From: Nectonema munidae
Lineage: Eukaryota > Nematomorpha > Nectonematoida > Nectonematidae
Assembly: GCA_030549495.1 (NCBI GenBank)
Contig: JAUIRK010000022.1
Location: 62,001 to 126,000, forward strand
Direction of reading: 5' to 3'
Length of the DNA stretch: 64,000 nucleotides
The notes beneath the pieces were generated by a model. The model was not told the origin of the DNA. It ran no database searches and saw only the letters and a program-made list of their open reading frames with translations. A program made the translations under genes and the position numbers. This document shows positions 45,001-55,445 of the stretch, one piece after another; within the stretch, counting starts at the first letter, position 1, and every line of letters begins with the position of its first letter.

Positions 45001-46194
45001 TAAGGATGGGACAAATAATGATTACTATGGAATTTTAGGTTCTTTTCATTAAATGTGTTTTTTTGTGTGAAAGGGATGTAATGAAATAACAGTTTTTAAA
45101 GTATTTTTAAGAAGTCAGAATTTTTTAAGCATATAATAAGAGATTTTTTATCATTATATTGTGAAAAAATAGTTAGAAAGAATATTAAACGCTGATATAT
45201 TTATATAAAATCAAAAATTCATTTTTTCTGCTGATCATTGACTTTTTTATTTTAAACAAAAATTTCATGCTTAAGTAACCTAAATATATTTTTTGATTAA
45301 CAAATAAAAAAAATTTATCAAAGTTTTATAATGACTTCCATCCCATGATACGCTGCATATGGGATTATGTTACTTCTATGTTAGCCCAACCCTGCATTGG
45401 AAATGCCAAGCCAAAATCATTTTTCCAAAAATTTTTAAACTCTGGTTTATGGTTTGTAATGCGAACTTTTAATACTTGAATACTAAGTAATCAATTTGTC
45501 AAAAGGAAATATGCGTTTATAAATGTGAGCCATGCATATTGTTAATCATCATTTTTCTCTGTATAATCAGGTTGAAAGGTTGAAAGAATGCATTTCATAT
45601 TTGATGTCTTGGATTGAATTTGAATTTGAATGAATTTATTTGTATAAAAGAATAATAAAACAAAATGATGAAAGTATTAATTGAAAGAGCGGAAGAAAAT
45701 AAAAGAAAACGAACTTCATCGTTATGGTAACACCAAACTCAATATAAATCCACAGAAGTTAGTTGCTTGTGAATTTTTGCAAGAATCAAAATTTTTGTCA
45801 TAAAAATAATTTTGTATTTTTTATTACTTTTCATTATAAATGTAATAAAAGCGTTGTATAGCAAATATATTGCTATAAAAAATTCATCAACACAACCCTT
45901 ACGATTTATAGAAGTGATTAATATCTACCTTCATTTTTCTTGCAATCGAAATACTGTTCAACTTTGGAAAGCAAAAAATATTCTCTTGGTGCAAACAAAG
46001 ATTACAATTTTTTGACATAGTAACACATAAATTTTTATACACAATTATTAGGCTGCTCAAAGAAATTAATTATATAAGTTTTTAGCAGCAACAAGTCTTT
46101 TTAATACAATTCATCCGTGAAAGAATTTTAAACACGTGAACTTTCATCACCACAAAAAGCATCAGCTCTTCGTCACAATGGAGATGTAGAGAAC
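45001..46194. other. AT-rich DNA upstream of the sulfotransferase gene
   Basis: May contain the promoter and 5' UTR of the gene that starts at 46195, but no TATA or initiator is distinctive in this AT-rich sequence. A small ATG-GAG-ATG-TAG frame lies just upstream of the chosen start. Confidence 0.4.
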
Positions 46195-46318
46195 ATGCCG
46201 TTTTTCCATAATGCAACGCGTAAACGCATCTTTATCCCCATATTCACCACCCTTTTGATATCCTTCTTCACATTCTTCGCTTTGAGTGCTCTAAATGAAG
46301 TTATTTTTTCTGCTGAGA
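46195..46318 (+). CDS. Carbohydrate sulfotransferase, first coding exon (membrane anchor)
   Basis: ATG at 46195 opens 41 codons ending at a perfect donor (A|GTAAGT at 46319). The encoded peptide begins MPFFHNATRKRIFIPIFTTL, with a short basic cytosolic tail. Residues about 13-33 form one hydrophobic segment (IFIPIFTTLLISFFTFFAL), as in a type II Golgi enzyme. Joining to the sulfotransferase exons downstream is inferred from strand, order and phase: this exon ends in phase 1, the small exon at 47436 starts in phase 1 and ends in phase 0, and the next two exons are in phase 0. Without transcript data the assignment is moderate. Confidence 0.55.
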
Positions 46319-47435
46319 GTAAGTTTTTCCATTATTTGAAATTAAACTCGTTCTAGGCCATTAAAATCTCTTTTAGTGAGTGAAACATCTCAATTTTATC
46401 TTTTGCCTTACTAGTTATTGTGCATTTTAAGAGTTTTTCTCGCTTAAGAATAATTAGAACTTCAAATTTTTTATGTAAAATATACTATGAAATACTTTTC
46501 AAATCCTCACAGCAATGTATTTCCGAAACATAAAATAGAATTGAAAACTGGCTAATTAGAATTAAAGAAAAGAGAATTTAGAATTGAAAAAAAAGAAAAT
46601 GGAACTAAAAATGGTATTTATAGACTTGGAAAAATAAGATTTAAATCTTCACTCATCATCAAAAACCACGCCTTACTACCTAACTAACCCTTGCAGTGGT
46701 GTGAAGGGCAAGGCAATTTTTAGTTTATCATTACCAATGTCACAATAATGTTTATTCATTTTCAGCACTTCGCAGGTAATTTTCTTTCTTATTTTTTGAA
46801 AATTCGAGTGTAGAATATTTGTTTGTGCGATACTAAAATTATTTTGCATAATATCGAACGGCTGTTCTCTAAATATGTCAATAATATAAAAAAAAATTAA
46901 AGTATAATCCCAAAAATTTATACAATTATGGACCAGAAGAATTTAGTTGTAAAATAAAAAATTTTATGATATTTTTCTATTTAATTTTTAGCTAAAATTA
47001 TAATAAAAATATGCACATTTTATGATAAATTTGTGCTAGAAAAACTCCATCTAGAAAACTCTCCCTCAGAAAACGCAATCTCGAAATACTCCGTCTTAAA
47101 TTCAGATTGAATATTAAAGACTGAAATTGTAGATCATGTCCTCTAAAAAAGCTTCAGAAAGACAAATCAACTGTATAATTGCTCATTACGATTAATCGAG
47201 ACATAGTATTTAGATTAAGTATGCAAAAATAGGAGAACCAAGTTTTAGAAAATCTGTTCTCAGAAATTGTAATCTCTCAATTTACTATATATCTCGCTGA
47301 ATCTGGGCAATTTAAAAAAATTAACTAATAAAACCACTACCAACGTACTAACACCGCCACGCTCTTAACGCCTTCATCGGTCACTTATTTAGTTGTGAAA
47401 AAAGCATATTGATTGATTATTATTATTTATTATAG
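46319..47435 (+). other. Intron of the sulfotransferase gene
   Basis: Contains a copy of the GAATTGAAAAAA-type repeat (about 46545-46640). Otherwise featureless and AT-rich. Confidence 0.4.
46545..46640 (+). repeat. GAATTGAAAAAAG-type repeat, short copy
   Basis: Carries TTTAGAATTGAAAAAAAAG and ends AAAAATGGTATTTATAGAC, matching the right half of the element at 51390-51655. Confidence 0.5.
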
Positions 47436-47467
47436 ATTACGAGATTAGTGCGAAGAAGATGAAGAAA
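47436..47467 (+). CDS. Candidate 32-nt microexon of the sulfotransferase gene
   Basis: Bounded by an acceptor (TTATTATAG) and a good donor (AAA|GTGAGG). With one base carried over from the exon ending at 46318 it reads NYEISAKKMKK, a stem-region-like linker. It converts phase 1 to phase 0, exactly what is needed to join the flanking exons. Reading on past the donor meets a stop within six codons. It is inferred from phase logic alone. Confidence 0.4.
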
Positions 47468-47624
47468 GTGAGGAAGCGATACTAACTTTTCATAGTGTGA
47501 ATTGTTGTACATTCATTCTATCTTAGAGTGTATTGATTTTCAATACTTATAAAAATATTTTTTTATAAAGTAAAGAATATGAGATTTATATTTTATTAAA
47601 TACCCTATTGAACGCGGGTAGACA

Positions 47625-47990
47625 ACTTGCGTGTTATCTCCAACCCGTATATTACGATGATTCTTCTCCAACCTGTATTCTACGATGATTCATCTCCAAA
47701 CTATATACTACAATGTTTCATCTCTAACATGTGTACTACGATGATTCATCTCCAACCTGTATACTACGATGATTCATCTCCAACCTGTATACTACGATGG
47801 TTTCTATTCCATGTACAAATAACTAGGAAGACAATGTTCAACTTTCTGTTCACATTTTGCTAGATGTAAGATTTGATATATCTCATTCGGGGAGACGATG
47901 CTACATAAGTTATTACCTATATACATTATACCTGTATACTACGATGGTTCATCTCCAACCTGTATACCGTGATAATTCATCTTCAACCTA
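47625..47990 (+). repeat. 28-bp minisatellite (TCTCCAACCTGTATACTACG...)
   Basis: About six imperfect units of a phrase TCTCCAACCTGTATACTACG plus ATGATTCA lie at 47637-47810. Two or three more follow at 47930-47990 after an interruption. Units differ at a few bases. It lies in a sulfotransferase intron. Confidence 0.8.
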
Positions 47991-48417
47991 TCAGTTCATA
48001 TTTTGCTAGATGTAAGATTTGATATACCTCATTCGGGGAGAGGATGTTAGATAAGTTATTAATTTTTTCACGATATTAAATAATATATTTTATCAAATAA
48101 TCAAAATAAAATTCTGTAATCAAAGAATCGAAAAATATTCTTTAAAAAATCAAAAAATATCAAACTTTCTGTTCATATTTTGCTACCTCATACGATGTTA
48201 CAAAAGTTATTACCTATACTTTGCAATTTGCACGATTTTAAATATTATATTTGTCAAATAATCAAAATAAAATTCTGTAATCAAAGAATCGAAAAATATT
48301 CTTTAAAAAATCAAAAAATATCAAACTTTCTGTTCATATTTTGCTACCTCATACGATGTTACAAAAGTTATTACCTATACTTTGCAATTTGCACGATTTT
48401 AAATATTATATTTGTCG
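47840..48417 (+). repeat. Tandem repeat, period 160 bp
   Basis: Two nearly identical 160-bp units run at 48097-48256 and 48257-48416. Each has CTTTCTGTTCATATTTTGCT and GTAATCAAAGAATCGAAAAA. Two older, diverged units upstream (from about 47843 and 47995) carry TTTTGCTAGATGTAAGATT and CATTCGGGGAGA. The last unit runs directly into the palindrome at 48418. Confidence 0.85.
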
Positions 48418-48642
48418 AATAATCAAAGAATCGAAAAATGTTCAAATCAAAAAATATTTATTCTTTTTAAATATATCGTTGGCTCCCCTTACTTTTAGTT
48501 TCGTATGTGCATAATTTGATAAAAATTAATTATTAAAGACTAGGTTTATCTTTCAATTTTAAAAGTAAGGGGAGCCAACGATATATTTAAAGAATAAATA
48601 TTTTTTGATTTGAACATTATTCGATTCTTTGATTATTATCAA
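48418..48642. repeat. Palindrome, about 80-bp arms
   Basis: The left arm (48418-48498) contains ATCGTTGGCTCCCCTTACTT, and the right arm (48562-48642) is its near-perfect reverse complement (AAGTAAGGGGAGCCAACGAT). The loop is about 63 bp. The outer end of the arm, AATAATCAAAGAATCGAAAA, is also the start of the 160-bp repeat unit, so repeat and palindrome share sequence. Confidence 0.9.
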
Positions 48643-48736
48643 AGAATCCTCCGATCCTCGTGACATTCCTGTTATCCGTATAGTTATACAAAATTCAGGT
48701 GACTTCTATATAAACATGCCCGGTAAGACCATTTTT

Positions 48737-49495
48737 GGTAATGTTGCACTATCCGTGCATTGATGAAAAGCAATTTTAATTGGAAAGAAGTTGTCCAATG
48801 ATATGATGCTTTCATATGTCAATCTTTTCTTGAATGCGATTATAGTTTGAGTATCGCACTATACGTGCATTGTAGCAAATACAGTCTATGCCTGCCTCCA
48901 TAATACGAGTATATCTACATGATACACATATAGTGTGATGTAACGTGTCTATGCATAATGCTGTGATGAAGAGATGATGAGCTGTATGAGACAGGGACGC
49001 TCCCTTATACTATATGGGTGGGTTACCAACACAAATCTTTTTAGATTCATCATACACACTTGAGTTATAACAACAGTGAAACAGTGAAGGAGAGGGTATT
49101 TCACAAATGTTATTGCGTCTTGAAAATTCAATAACTCTTGATTAAAATTTCAGCACAAATTTAATATTGTCTTCCTCTTTTTAAATATCTCGTCCATGTT
49201 GAACTTATGCCTGTATTGTCCATAATACTGGTCTTCAATTTGTATGTACGTGTATAGTAGTGAAGAGAGAGAAACACAGACTGTGTTGCTCTATTTGGTA
49301 GGATGTGTATCATGTAGATATACTCGTATTATGGAGGCAGGCATAGACTGTATTTGCTACAATGCACGTATAGTGCGATACTCAAACTATAATCGCATTC
49401 AAGAAAAGATTGACATATGAAAGCATTATATCATTGAACAACTTCTTTCCAATTAAAATTGCTTTTCATCAATGCACGGATAGTGCAACATTACC
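48737..49495. mobile_element. Foldback element with 193-bp inverted arms
   Basis: The arms at 48737-48929 and 49303-49495 are reverse complements over about 193 bp with few mismatches. They start GGTAATGTTGCACTATCCGT. A 7-bp direct repeat, CATTTTT, flanks the element (48730-48736 and 49496-49502), possibly 8 bp. Each arm holds two copies of a 17-mer, GCACTATCCGTGCATTG and GCACTATACGTGCATTG, about 110 bp apart; these could be transposase-binding sites. The 373-bp centre has no coding frame of note. It lies in an intron of the sulfotransferase gene. Confidence 0.85.
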
Positions 49496-49502
49496 CATTT
49501 TT

Positions 49503-50031
49503 ACTTCTAATAGATTTTGTTTGACAAAAAGCTTTGTATACGTCTATGAGTGTGTAAAAAATTTTAAGTTATTCTGCCTTGCACATCTGCAATTATGTGA
49601 TAACGGAAACTAGAGTTTCTTTGTTTATATTATTCTTCACTATAGCTTCTTCAACTATCATGTTCATACAAATTAATAGAATTCTCAAATTTCAAAAATA
49701 ATGTTCACGTAAACTTCAATTTTTTAAAGAAATGTTTTTACTCCATTCTTTCAAAGTACTTTGAATTTGTTGATGAAATTTATCTGAATTTTTTTGAGTA
49801 GATGCTCTGAGCATAGCCTTGATTAACATTATGATTGTGCCCCAATTTAGCAGCCTAGCGCCAAAAATTGGAGGCCATTAAATTGTTTTTTTAATGATAA
49901 CTAGTGACTACACCGACTCATCACATGACTATATGGTGCTCCAGGTCTCCTTTTGACAAAAATCCACTTTACTTTTCAAGGCAGAAATTGTGTGACTTGA
50001 ATTTTCGAACATATTTTCTTATTCGTTTTTT
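49503..50031. other. Intron DNA without recognised features
   Basis: AT-rich; nothing supported. Confidence 0.4.
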
Positions 50032-50481
50032 ATTAATATTTCTTACTAACTTCCAAACTAATATATGTTCTTTCACTATTATTTTTTTACAATTTTAGTT
50101 CCTTAACTGAATTACCCATAAAATTTTTGTCTAACTAGTAAATTTTATTATACTCCTGTCTTTTCTATTTGTTTTCAATGTTGTTCTTTATTCTCTTAAT
50201 TATGTTATAAAATAATGTTATGCTTTCCAAAGTTTTTTTACTAAGACAATTTTTTGTGTTCTCTTGATCATTACATAATTTCACATAATCACAAAAAGAA
50301 ATAGTTAGCAGGTTTTGGGGTTTAGATTAGAAAATTTATTCCCTTTCCTCTTTTCTGTTTTTTCATTTGATCATTTTGTTTAAGTCTGCGATTCAAATCT
50401 ATCCAATACAAGAACTTAATTCAGTAAACTCAAGTTACATCAAAGTTTCTAGGACCATTAAGTACTAAATAACATTTTTTT
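50032..50481 (+). repeat. 0.45-kb dispersed repeat, copy 1
   Basis: Matches 57680-58057 in the same orientation, from TTAATATTTCTTACTAACTT to AAGTACTAAATAACATTTTT, with few substitutions. This copy has about 72 bp (around 50349-50421) that the other lacks. The second copy interrupts a LINE, so this is a mobile repeat of unknown class. No inverted ends, LTR-like TG...CA ends or coding capacity are evident. Confidence 0.85.
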
Positions 50482-50820
50482 AATTATTGTATTTAAATAG
50501 TTAAAAACATTATGGCATTATTGTTAATTTATTTCAAAAAATTAAAATTTCAAAAAGTTTTGAAGAGTTTCGGTTAATTTTCGATAATTTCTGAAGAAAG
50601 TCACCGAAAATAAACACTTGTTTTATTCTTCAAAATCTTCATTATACACCCTCAATCCTTTCTGCTTATTTCAAAGTTTTAATTTATTTGTAGACTGTCA
50701 ATCATCTAATCAATTTCAAGTCAGCTTTCCAAACTCAAAAAAAATTGACAACTTGGTAAGCCTATCATTATATTCATTTTTTCATTATATTCATTTTTAT
50801 AAACTGTTTATGCTTTTTAG

Positions 50821-50970
50821 ATTCCAAATTCTTTAACAAATGAAGAAGTTGCTAATCTTGACAAAGAAATGGAAGTCAGGAAAAGATTGATTGATAGAGC
50901 ATGTCAAAATACAGAACCAATGAAATATTCTGATGAACCATTAAACACATTTTCGCATTTTTCTAATTCC
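50821..50970 (+). CDS. Carbohydrate sulfotransferase, stem-region exon
   Basis: 150-bp exon between an acceptor (GCTTTTTAG ending at 50820) and a donor (TCC|GTATGA at 50971), 50 codons in phase 0. It encodes IPNSLTNEEVANLDKEMEVR, then KRLIDRACQN and on to FSHFSNS. The Glu/Lys-rich helix ending in R-x-x-L-I-D-x-x-C resembles the segment just before the catalytic domain in Sulfotransfer_2 enzymes (CHST8-14), where an arginine-rich stretch and a Cys precede the linker. Non-coding DNA on both sides and clean phase matching to the next exon support it. Confidence 0.65.
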
Positions 50971-52218
50971 GTATGATTAAAAATGATTTTTATAAATGCC
51001 AAAAAGTCTATAACTTTGATTATTTGTTTATTAAATGATGATTCTACAAAGGTTCATTTGTACGGTTCTATCTTTACTTAATTTTGTTTATCATAGTTAA
51101 TTTTATCATCTTTTTCATTGTTCAACAGTTTTTAGACCTAAAATTTTTTAGTTCTGAATCTACTTTCTTCTAGTTAGAATTGGATAAAAGGGTAGGCTAC
51201 ACTATTAAAAAAACTGAAACAAAGTTTTTAGCACTTAATACACTAACTTTGTTCAGATTCTAAAAATATTTTGATGAAGATTTACATTGAATTACGACTC
51301 TCGAATTTGTTAAAACATTAATCTTATGGTGAAGGTACTTTTTAATATTATGATGATATTAAGCAGTTATTTGTAGGCTTGCTTGTTTGCTCAGAAATTG
51401 GTTTAGTTTACCCTTTTTACGTCTAAATCGTCTTTTTTTAGTTTGAAATTCTCTTTTTTCAATTCTAATTTACTTTTTTTATGTCCTAAATTATTTTTTT
51501 AAATTTTATTTTGTATTTTAGAAAGTGCCCTTAGAATTTAAAAAAGATACTTTACAACTTAAAAAAGACAAATTAGAATTGAAAAAAGACAAAATAGAAT
51601 TGAAAAAAGACAATTTAAAAGTAAAAATGGTATATATTGACAGGCACCCACACTAGAAAATGTCCAATTAGTGCCCTAAGTGCTGTTAAAGCAAAAATTC
51701 ACATTTTTCAATTTTAATCCTTTTATTTTTAAATTTATTTTCCCCGATTTTACTCATTAACTTCGTCCAACATAGTATTTGTTTCCTATCATTACATTCT
51801 GGGATATGGTTGACCCTTTTATTTGAGCCATTTTTCAGTTTTTGTGCTTATAATATTTAAACTAGTCGGCAACTGGGTCTATATCAGCTAGTTTGTTATT
51901 TTCTCTTACATTCGACAGAAACAAGGCCATGCTTATATAGAAGCAGAATGATCATGTGAATGAAGTCCATCCCCTTTTTACTACCCAAGTAATTTATCAA
52001 TCATTTTCTGCATATAATGTTTCTCAATCATAATAAATGAAATTCTAACTTATGAAATTCTTTTGGAAAAAACTCTATGCAGCACATCCAATATTTATTT
52101 ATTTATTAGATGCAATATTTGTGAATATTTCTTTTTTAGCAACCTTAACAAAAGTGACCAACTTTTGTAAATTGCTCGCAGATTTCCATGAGTGGGCAAG
52201 CTATTTTAATTTCATTTC
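50971..52218 (+). other. Intron of the sulfotransferase gene
   Basis: AT-rich. Contains the inverted GAATTGAAAAAA element at 51390-51655 and otherwise nothing recognised. Confidence 0.4.
51390..51655. repeat. MITE-like element of TAGAATTGAAAAAAGACAA units
   Basis: The right half repeats TAGAATTGAAAAAAGACAAA three to four times and ends AAGTAAAAATGGTATATATT. The left half carries the complementary CTTTTTTCAATTCTAATTT and begins GTTTACCCTTTTTACGTC. The two halves form an imperfect inverted repeat of about 100 bp per arm. A shorter relative lies at 46545-46640. Confidence 0.6.
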
Positions 52219-52230
52219 ATCTTTAAGAGT

Positions 52231-52301
52231 AGATCATGGTCGACCTTGGCTCGCCAGGACAAAGACCTGCTCCTTTTGAGAGCGAATGAATGATGATGAT
52301 G
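52231..52301 (+). mobile_element. 71-bp retroposed stub with (ATG)n tail
   Basis: Bracketed by a perfect 12-bp direct repeat, ATCTTTAAGAGT, at 52219-52230 and 52302-52313. The insert reads GACCTTGGCTCGCCAGGACA, then AAGACCTGCTCC and GAGAGCGAATG, and ends in (ATG)4-5. Its shape is like the insertion at 191-987, but with only a minimal tail. It looks like the 3' end of a LINE or SINE family. Confidence 0.75.
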
Positions 52302-52313
52302 ATCTTTAAGAGT

Positions 52314-53528
52314 GACGCTTAATTTTTAAGCAACACGTTTTCTGAAATTAATTTGCAAAAAATTCTACTTTTGTTGAAAATATTTTCTACTTTATTCTAA
52401 TTTCTCATACTTTCCTATAAGAGTCAAGAGTTTTCCATCATATCCAAAAAAATATGGATTAAAAACTCTAGAAAGCGTAAAAACAGAATTTTAATGATAC
52501 AAATATAAAGCACTTATATTTTAAAGAACTGTATTGACCGCAAGCTAAAGGACTCGCAAAGAGTATAAATCATATTATGTGCATATAAAGGATAAATTTA
52601 CATGACTAAATTTTCACACCACGATGTCTAAATGCCATCCATTTGCTGCATGTGACAAAATGTTTACAGAAAATAAATAATAAAAAAAATATCACGAAAA
52701 AAACGACAACTCTTTCAAGCTAACTAATTATCTAGTTTACCAGATATCTAACCAACTCAGTATATGTTTAGGTAACTAACTTATTATTTATATAAAACTA
52801 AAAAAACAAAAAAAAAAGCTACTGCAGCAAAAGAGTGCATAGATTGATGATATTGATTTTTAAGTAATTGACAGTTTTTTGTTTTCACCATTTGTTTCTC
52901 TTTCTTTAGCGATTTTCACGCATTTTTTACATGTTAAAAATATAAATTGCTTCAAAAACAGAACCGTAATGATGTGCGATGACTGCCGAAAGACAGTATG
53001 TGATCAATATATTTTGAAGATTTGCAAGGTGGATATAACTTTGATTAGATATATTCTAACTTTTTTATATTTTGAATACAAGGTCTTTAAAATCTTTTAA
53101 TTAACAAATAAATGTAATTATTCTATTGATTAAACCTCTAATATAGTTGTCAATTGACAATTTTCGGTATTTTATGTTTTTTCCTTGACACTGAAATATG
53201 ATTAACCAAAAAACTTCAAAGTTTAACCAAAATACTTCAAAGTTTTGATAACAGAAAAATAAAAATCATAAAATTACAAAAGTTCTAGAAGTTATTTAAA
53301 GAGCAATTATTATTATTTATCATTTGTCTCGATTGTTCAATTGACGGTGCATCGCTGTTTTAGTTTTACAAAATAACATTCTAATGTCTAAATAACAAAT
53401 ATCTAAATGTTTTTCAGTACATTAAAAAAATTTTTATTGACTTTTTGTCAAACTGTAAGTTATTGGCATTTAGTTTGCACAATAAAAAGAAAGCATATAT
53501 ACCTTAAATAATTTGTTTCTATTCTTAG
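52314..53528 (+). other. Intron of the sulfotransferase gene
   Basis: AT-rich and ending in the acceptor TTCTATTCTTAG. Contains the Cys-rich piggyBac-like scrap at 52945-53030. Confidence 0.45.
52945..53030 (+). pseudogene. Possible piggyBac C-terminal zinc-ribbon fragment
   Basis: Encodes INCFKNRTVMMCDDCRKTVC, then DQYILKICK. The C-x2-C...C...C spacing matches the Cys-rich tail of piggyBac transposases, which binds the element ends. Only this domain is present and the frame is AT-driven beyond it. It could be a chance match. Confidence 0.4.
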
Positions 53529-53863
53529 CTCATTGAAGAATTGTTTGATAACATTATCGTTGACGTTCCACACAAATTACTGTATTGCGAGATACCTAGA
53601 GTTGCAAGTAAAGCTTGGAAAAGGATCTTCTCCTACATAAAAGATGGTTATGACGCGAAAAGTGTGATGCATAATAAACAATTCGTGAGATTATCAACTT
53701 TCACAGAAAACGAGATGAGAAAGATGGTTTTGGAGTATGACAAAGTATTGATGGTTAGAAATCCTATAAATCGAATATTTTCTTCCTATCGGGACAAATT
53801 TGAGAATGAATTCAGCAAATTTTATCAATTCAAGTATGGGAAAAAAATAATCCAGGAGTATAG
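53529..53863 (+). CDS. Carbohydrate sulfotransferase (Sulfotransfer_2 family), PAPS-binding exon
   Basis: Exon from an acceptor (ATTCTTAG ending at 53528) to a donor (ATAG|GTAAAC at 53864), 111 codons plus two bases. It carries the 5'-phosphosulfate loop region LLYCEIPRVASKAWKRIFSY (family consensus YC-x-VPKVA-x-x-x-WKR). The 3'-phosphate-binding region is VLMVRNPINRIFSSYRDKF (consensus FVR-x-P-x-x-R-x-x-SAYR-x-KF). A typical tail FKYGKKIIQEYR follows. These enzymes are Golgi type II proteins that move sulfate from PAPS to glycosaminoglycans or N-glycans. The exact acceptor cannot be told; the similarity is to the CHST8-14 / HNK-1ST group. The C-terminal catalytic part (the following exon in phase 2) is not visible downstream, so it lies outside the window or was missed. 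The motif residues look intact. Confidence 0.85.
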
Positions 53864-54539
53864 GTAAACATAAAGTAATATAACTTATTTTTAAGTGAAC
53901 AATAATCCTATTAGCCTGTAAATTGTCTTGTCATTGACCTATTAATATATGTATATAATATATAACCATAATCACTAATATAAACATCACAGTATATAAT
54001 AAGGAGTATAAAGATAAATTTGTCTGAATTTATTATATAATTTATTTTGTTTATATTTAAAAGTTTAATTCCCTGAGATAATAAGATACTTTAATTAGTG
54101 TGTTATTTGAGGCAAATATTTTTCTTCACTTATAATATTGATTTGGAATATCCATTTCAAATATTTAATAAAAAATGTTATTTCCATTAAGTATGTTCAG
54201 TTAACACTTGTAAAAGCGAACAATATTTCACTTAACAAAGCTTGTATATTTTTTGAAATCAGTCGAACCTGTTTGAAGATTTTGCCCAAAACTTTCAAAT
54301 TAAGATATTAAAAATATTTATTTTAAAATTTAATTAATTCTATCTTACTATATAATTCATTCTTATGATTCCCTCTTTCCCTCAACAGTCATATTAGATA
54401 TATTTAGAACTATTTTTAACTTTAATTCTTTTTCTAATAAGAGAAAGAGAAAATTAAAGGGTAAATTTGTTATTATAAGTAAAAGCTTATACTTTTGGCA
54501 CTTTTGGATAGCATTATTAAGATAATAATTAATCCAATC
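53864..54539. other. AT-rich DNA
   Basis: Probably a further intron of the sulfotransferase gene. No next exon recognised. Confidence 0.4.
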
Positions 54540-55445
54540 AGGAAAACGCTCGTTTTTAAATAGAAATACGTGACCGGCCGTTTTATCGACTGACGTTTCT
54601 TCACCGGACACTTCGTTGCCTGAAAGTTTATCGAACAGACTTATTGTCACTGTACCATTCGTCTAATGGACATTCAGTCAAACAATATTTTCGTCTAAAG
54701 AGTATTAATCAGTATTGTTTAACACAGCCAACGAGGTAATTACTTAATTATAAGCTATTAAAGAAATAATATATAAGTGGGATCACCTTTTTTCTAATTT
54801 TGCTGGTAGGTTTCACTTTGAAACTCGCAAATTTTACTAATTCATTGGTGGAATTGTGGACAAGAGCCTTTAAAATAATTTGGTTAGTTAGTGTAATTAT
54901 TTTTTTTTACAAATTTAATTAGTTAGCTACACTCATGCGTTGAGAAGACTTGTTGATTTATCAGAGAAAATGTGGAAAAGAGCGTTCAATAATTTATTAA
55001 GTAATTGGAACTAAACTTTTTTCTCATAATTGCTACCATATAAAGCTTGATCCTTATATAAATTTAGTCGAATTATAAAGTTTTACATCTATTTTAATAT
55101 ATTTTAATAAAATCAGTGTTAATCCTCAAATAAATATGTTTAATCATTTTATTTATTGCATTTTATTTTAATATATTATAGTTCCTTTTTTTAAAAGTCT
55201 GAAGTAAAAATTCTCTTTTTCTTTTTCGATTATAATTTCAATGTGTATAGAGAGAAAGAGAGGGGAAAATAGAGAAATTGGATGTTTGCTTTCAAGAATA
55301 CATTTATATTACAAAGCAATCGATCGCGACAAAACAACCATTCGACGGAAAAGTTGTCCGTCCATTTGACGAATCACCCGGAGACGATATGTCTGTTCGA
55401 CGAACGGCTGGCGACGTGTCGAGGCACCTATAAATATAGGAGACT
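54540..55445. mobile_element. MITE-like element with ATTCGTCGAA-type ends
   Basis: A left block (54545-54700) and a right block (55310-55440, inverted) both consist of short near-repeats such as TTTATCGAACAGAC, CCATTCGTCTAATGGAC and CCATTCGACGGAAAAG. These CG-rich phrases stand out in the AT-rich surroundings. The roughly 600 bp between are AT-rich and non-coding. The pair fits decayed inverted ends of a non-autonomous DNA element. No target duplication was resolved. Confidence 0.5.

Noticed and set aside
47625-48417. CRISPR-like array
   Set aside because: Units are contiguous and imperfect with no unique spacers, and the genome is eukaryotic.
52052-52279. 75-codon frame ending in the retroposed stub
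   Set aside because: Its end is formed by the 71-bp insertion, so it cannot be an old gene.
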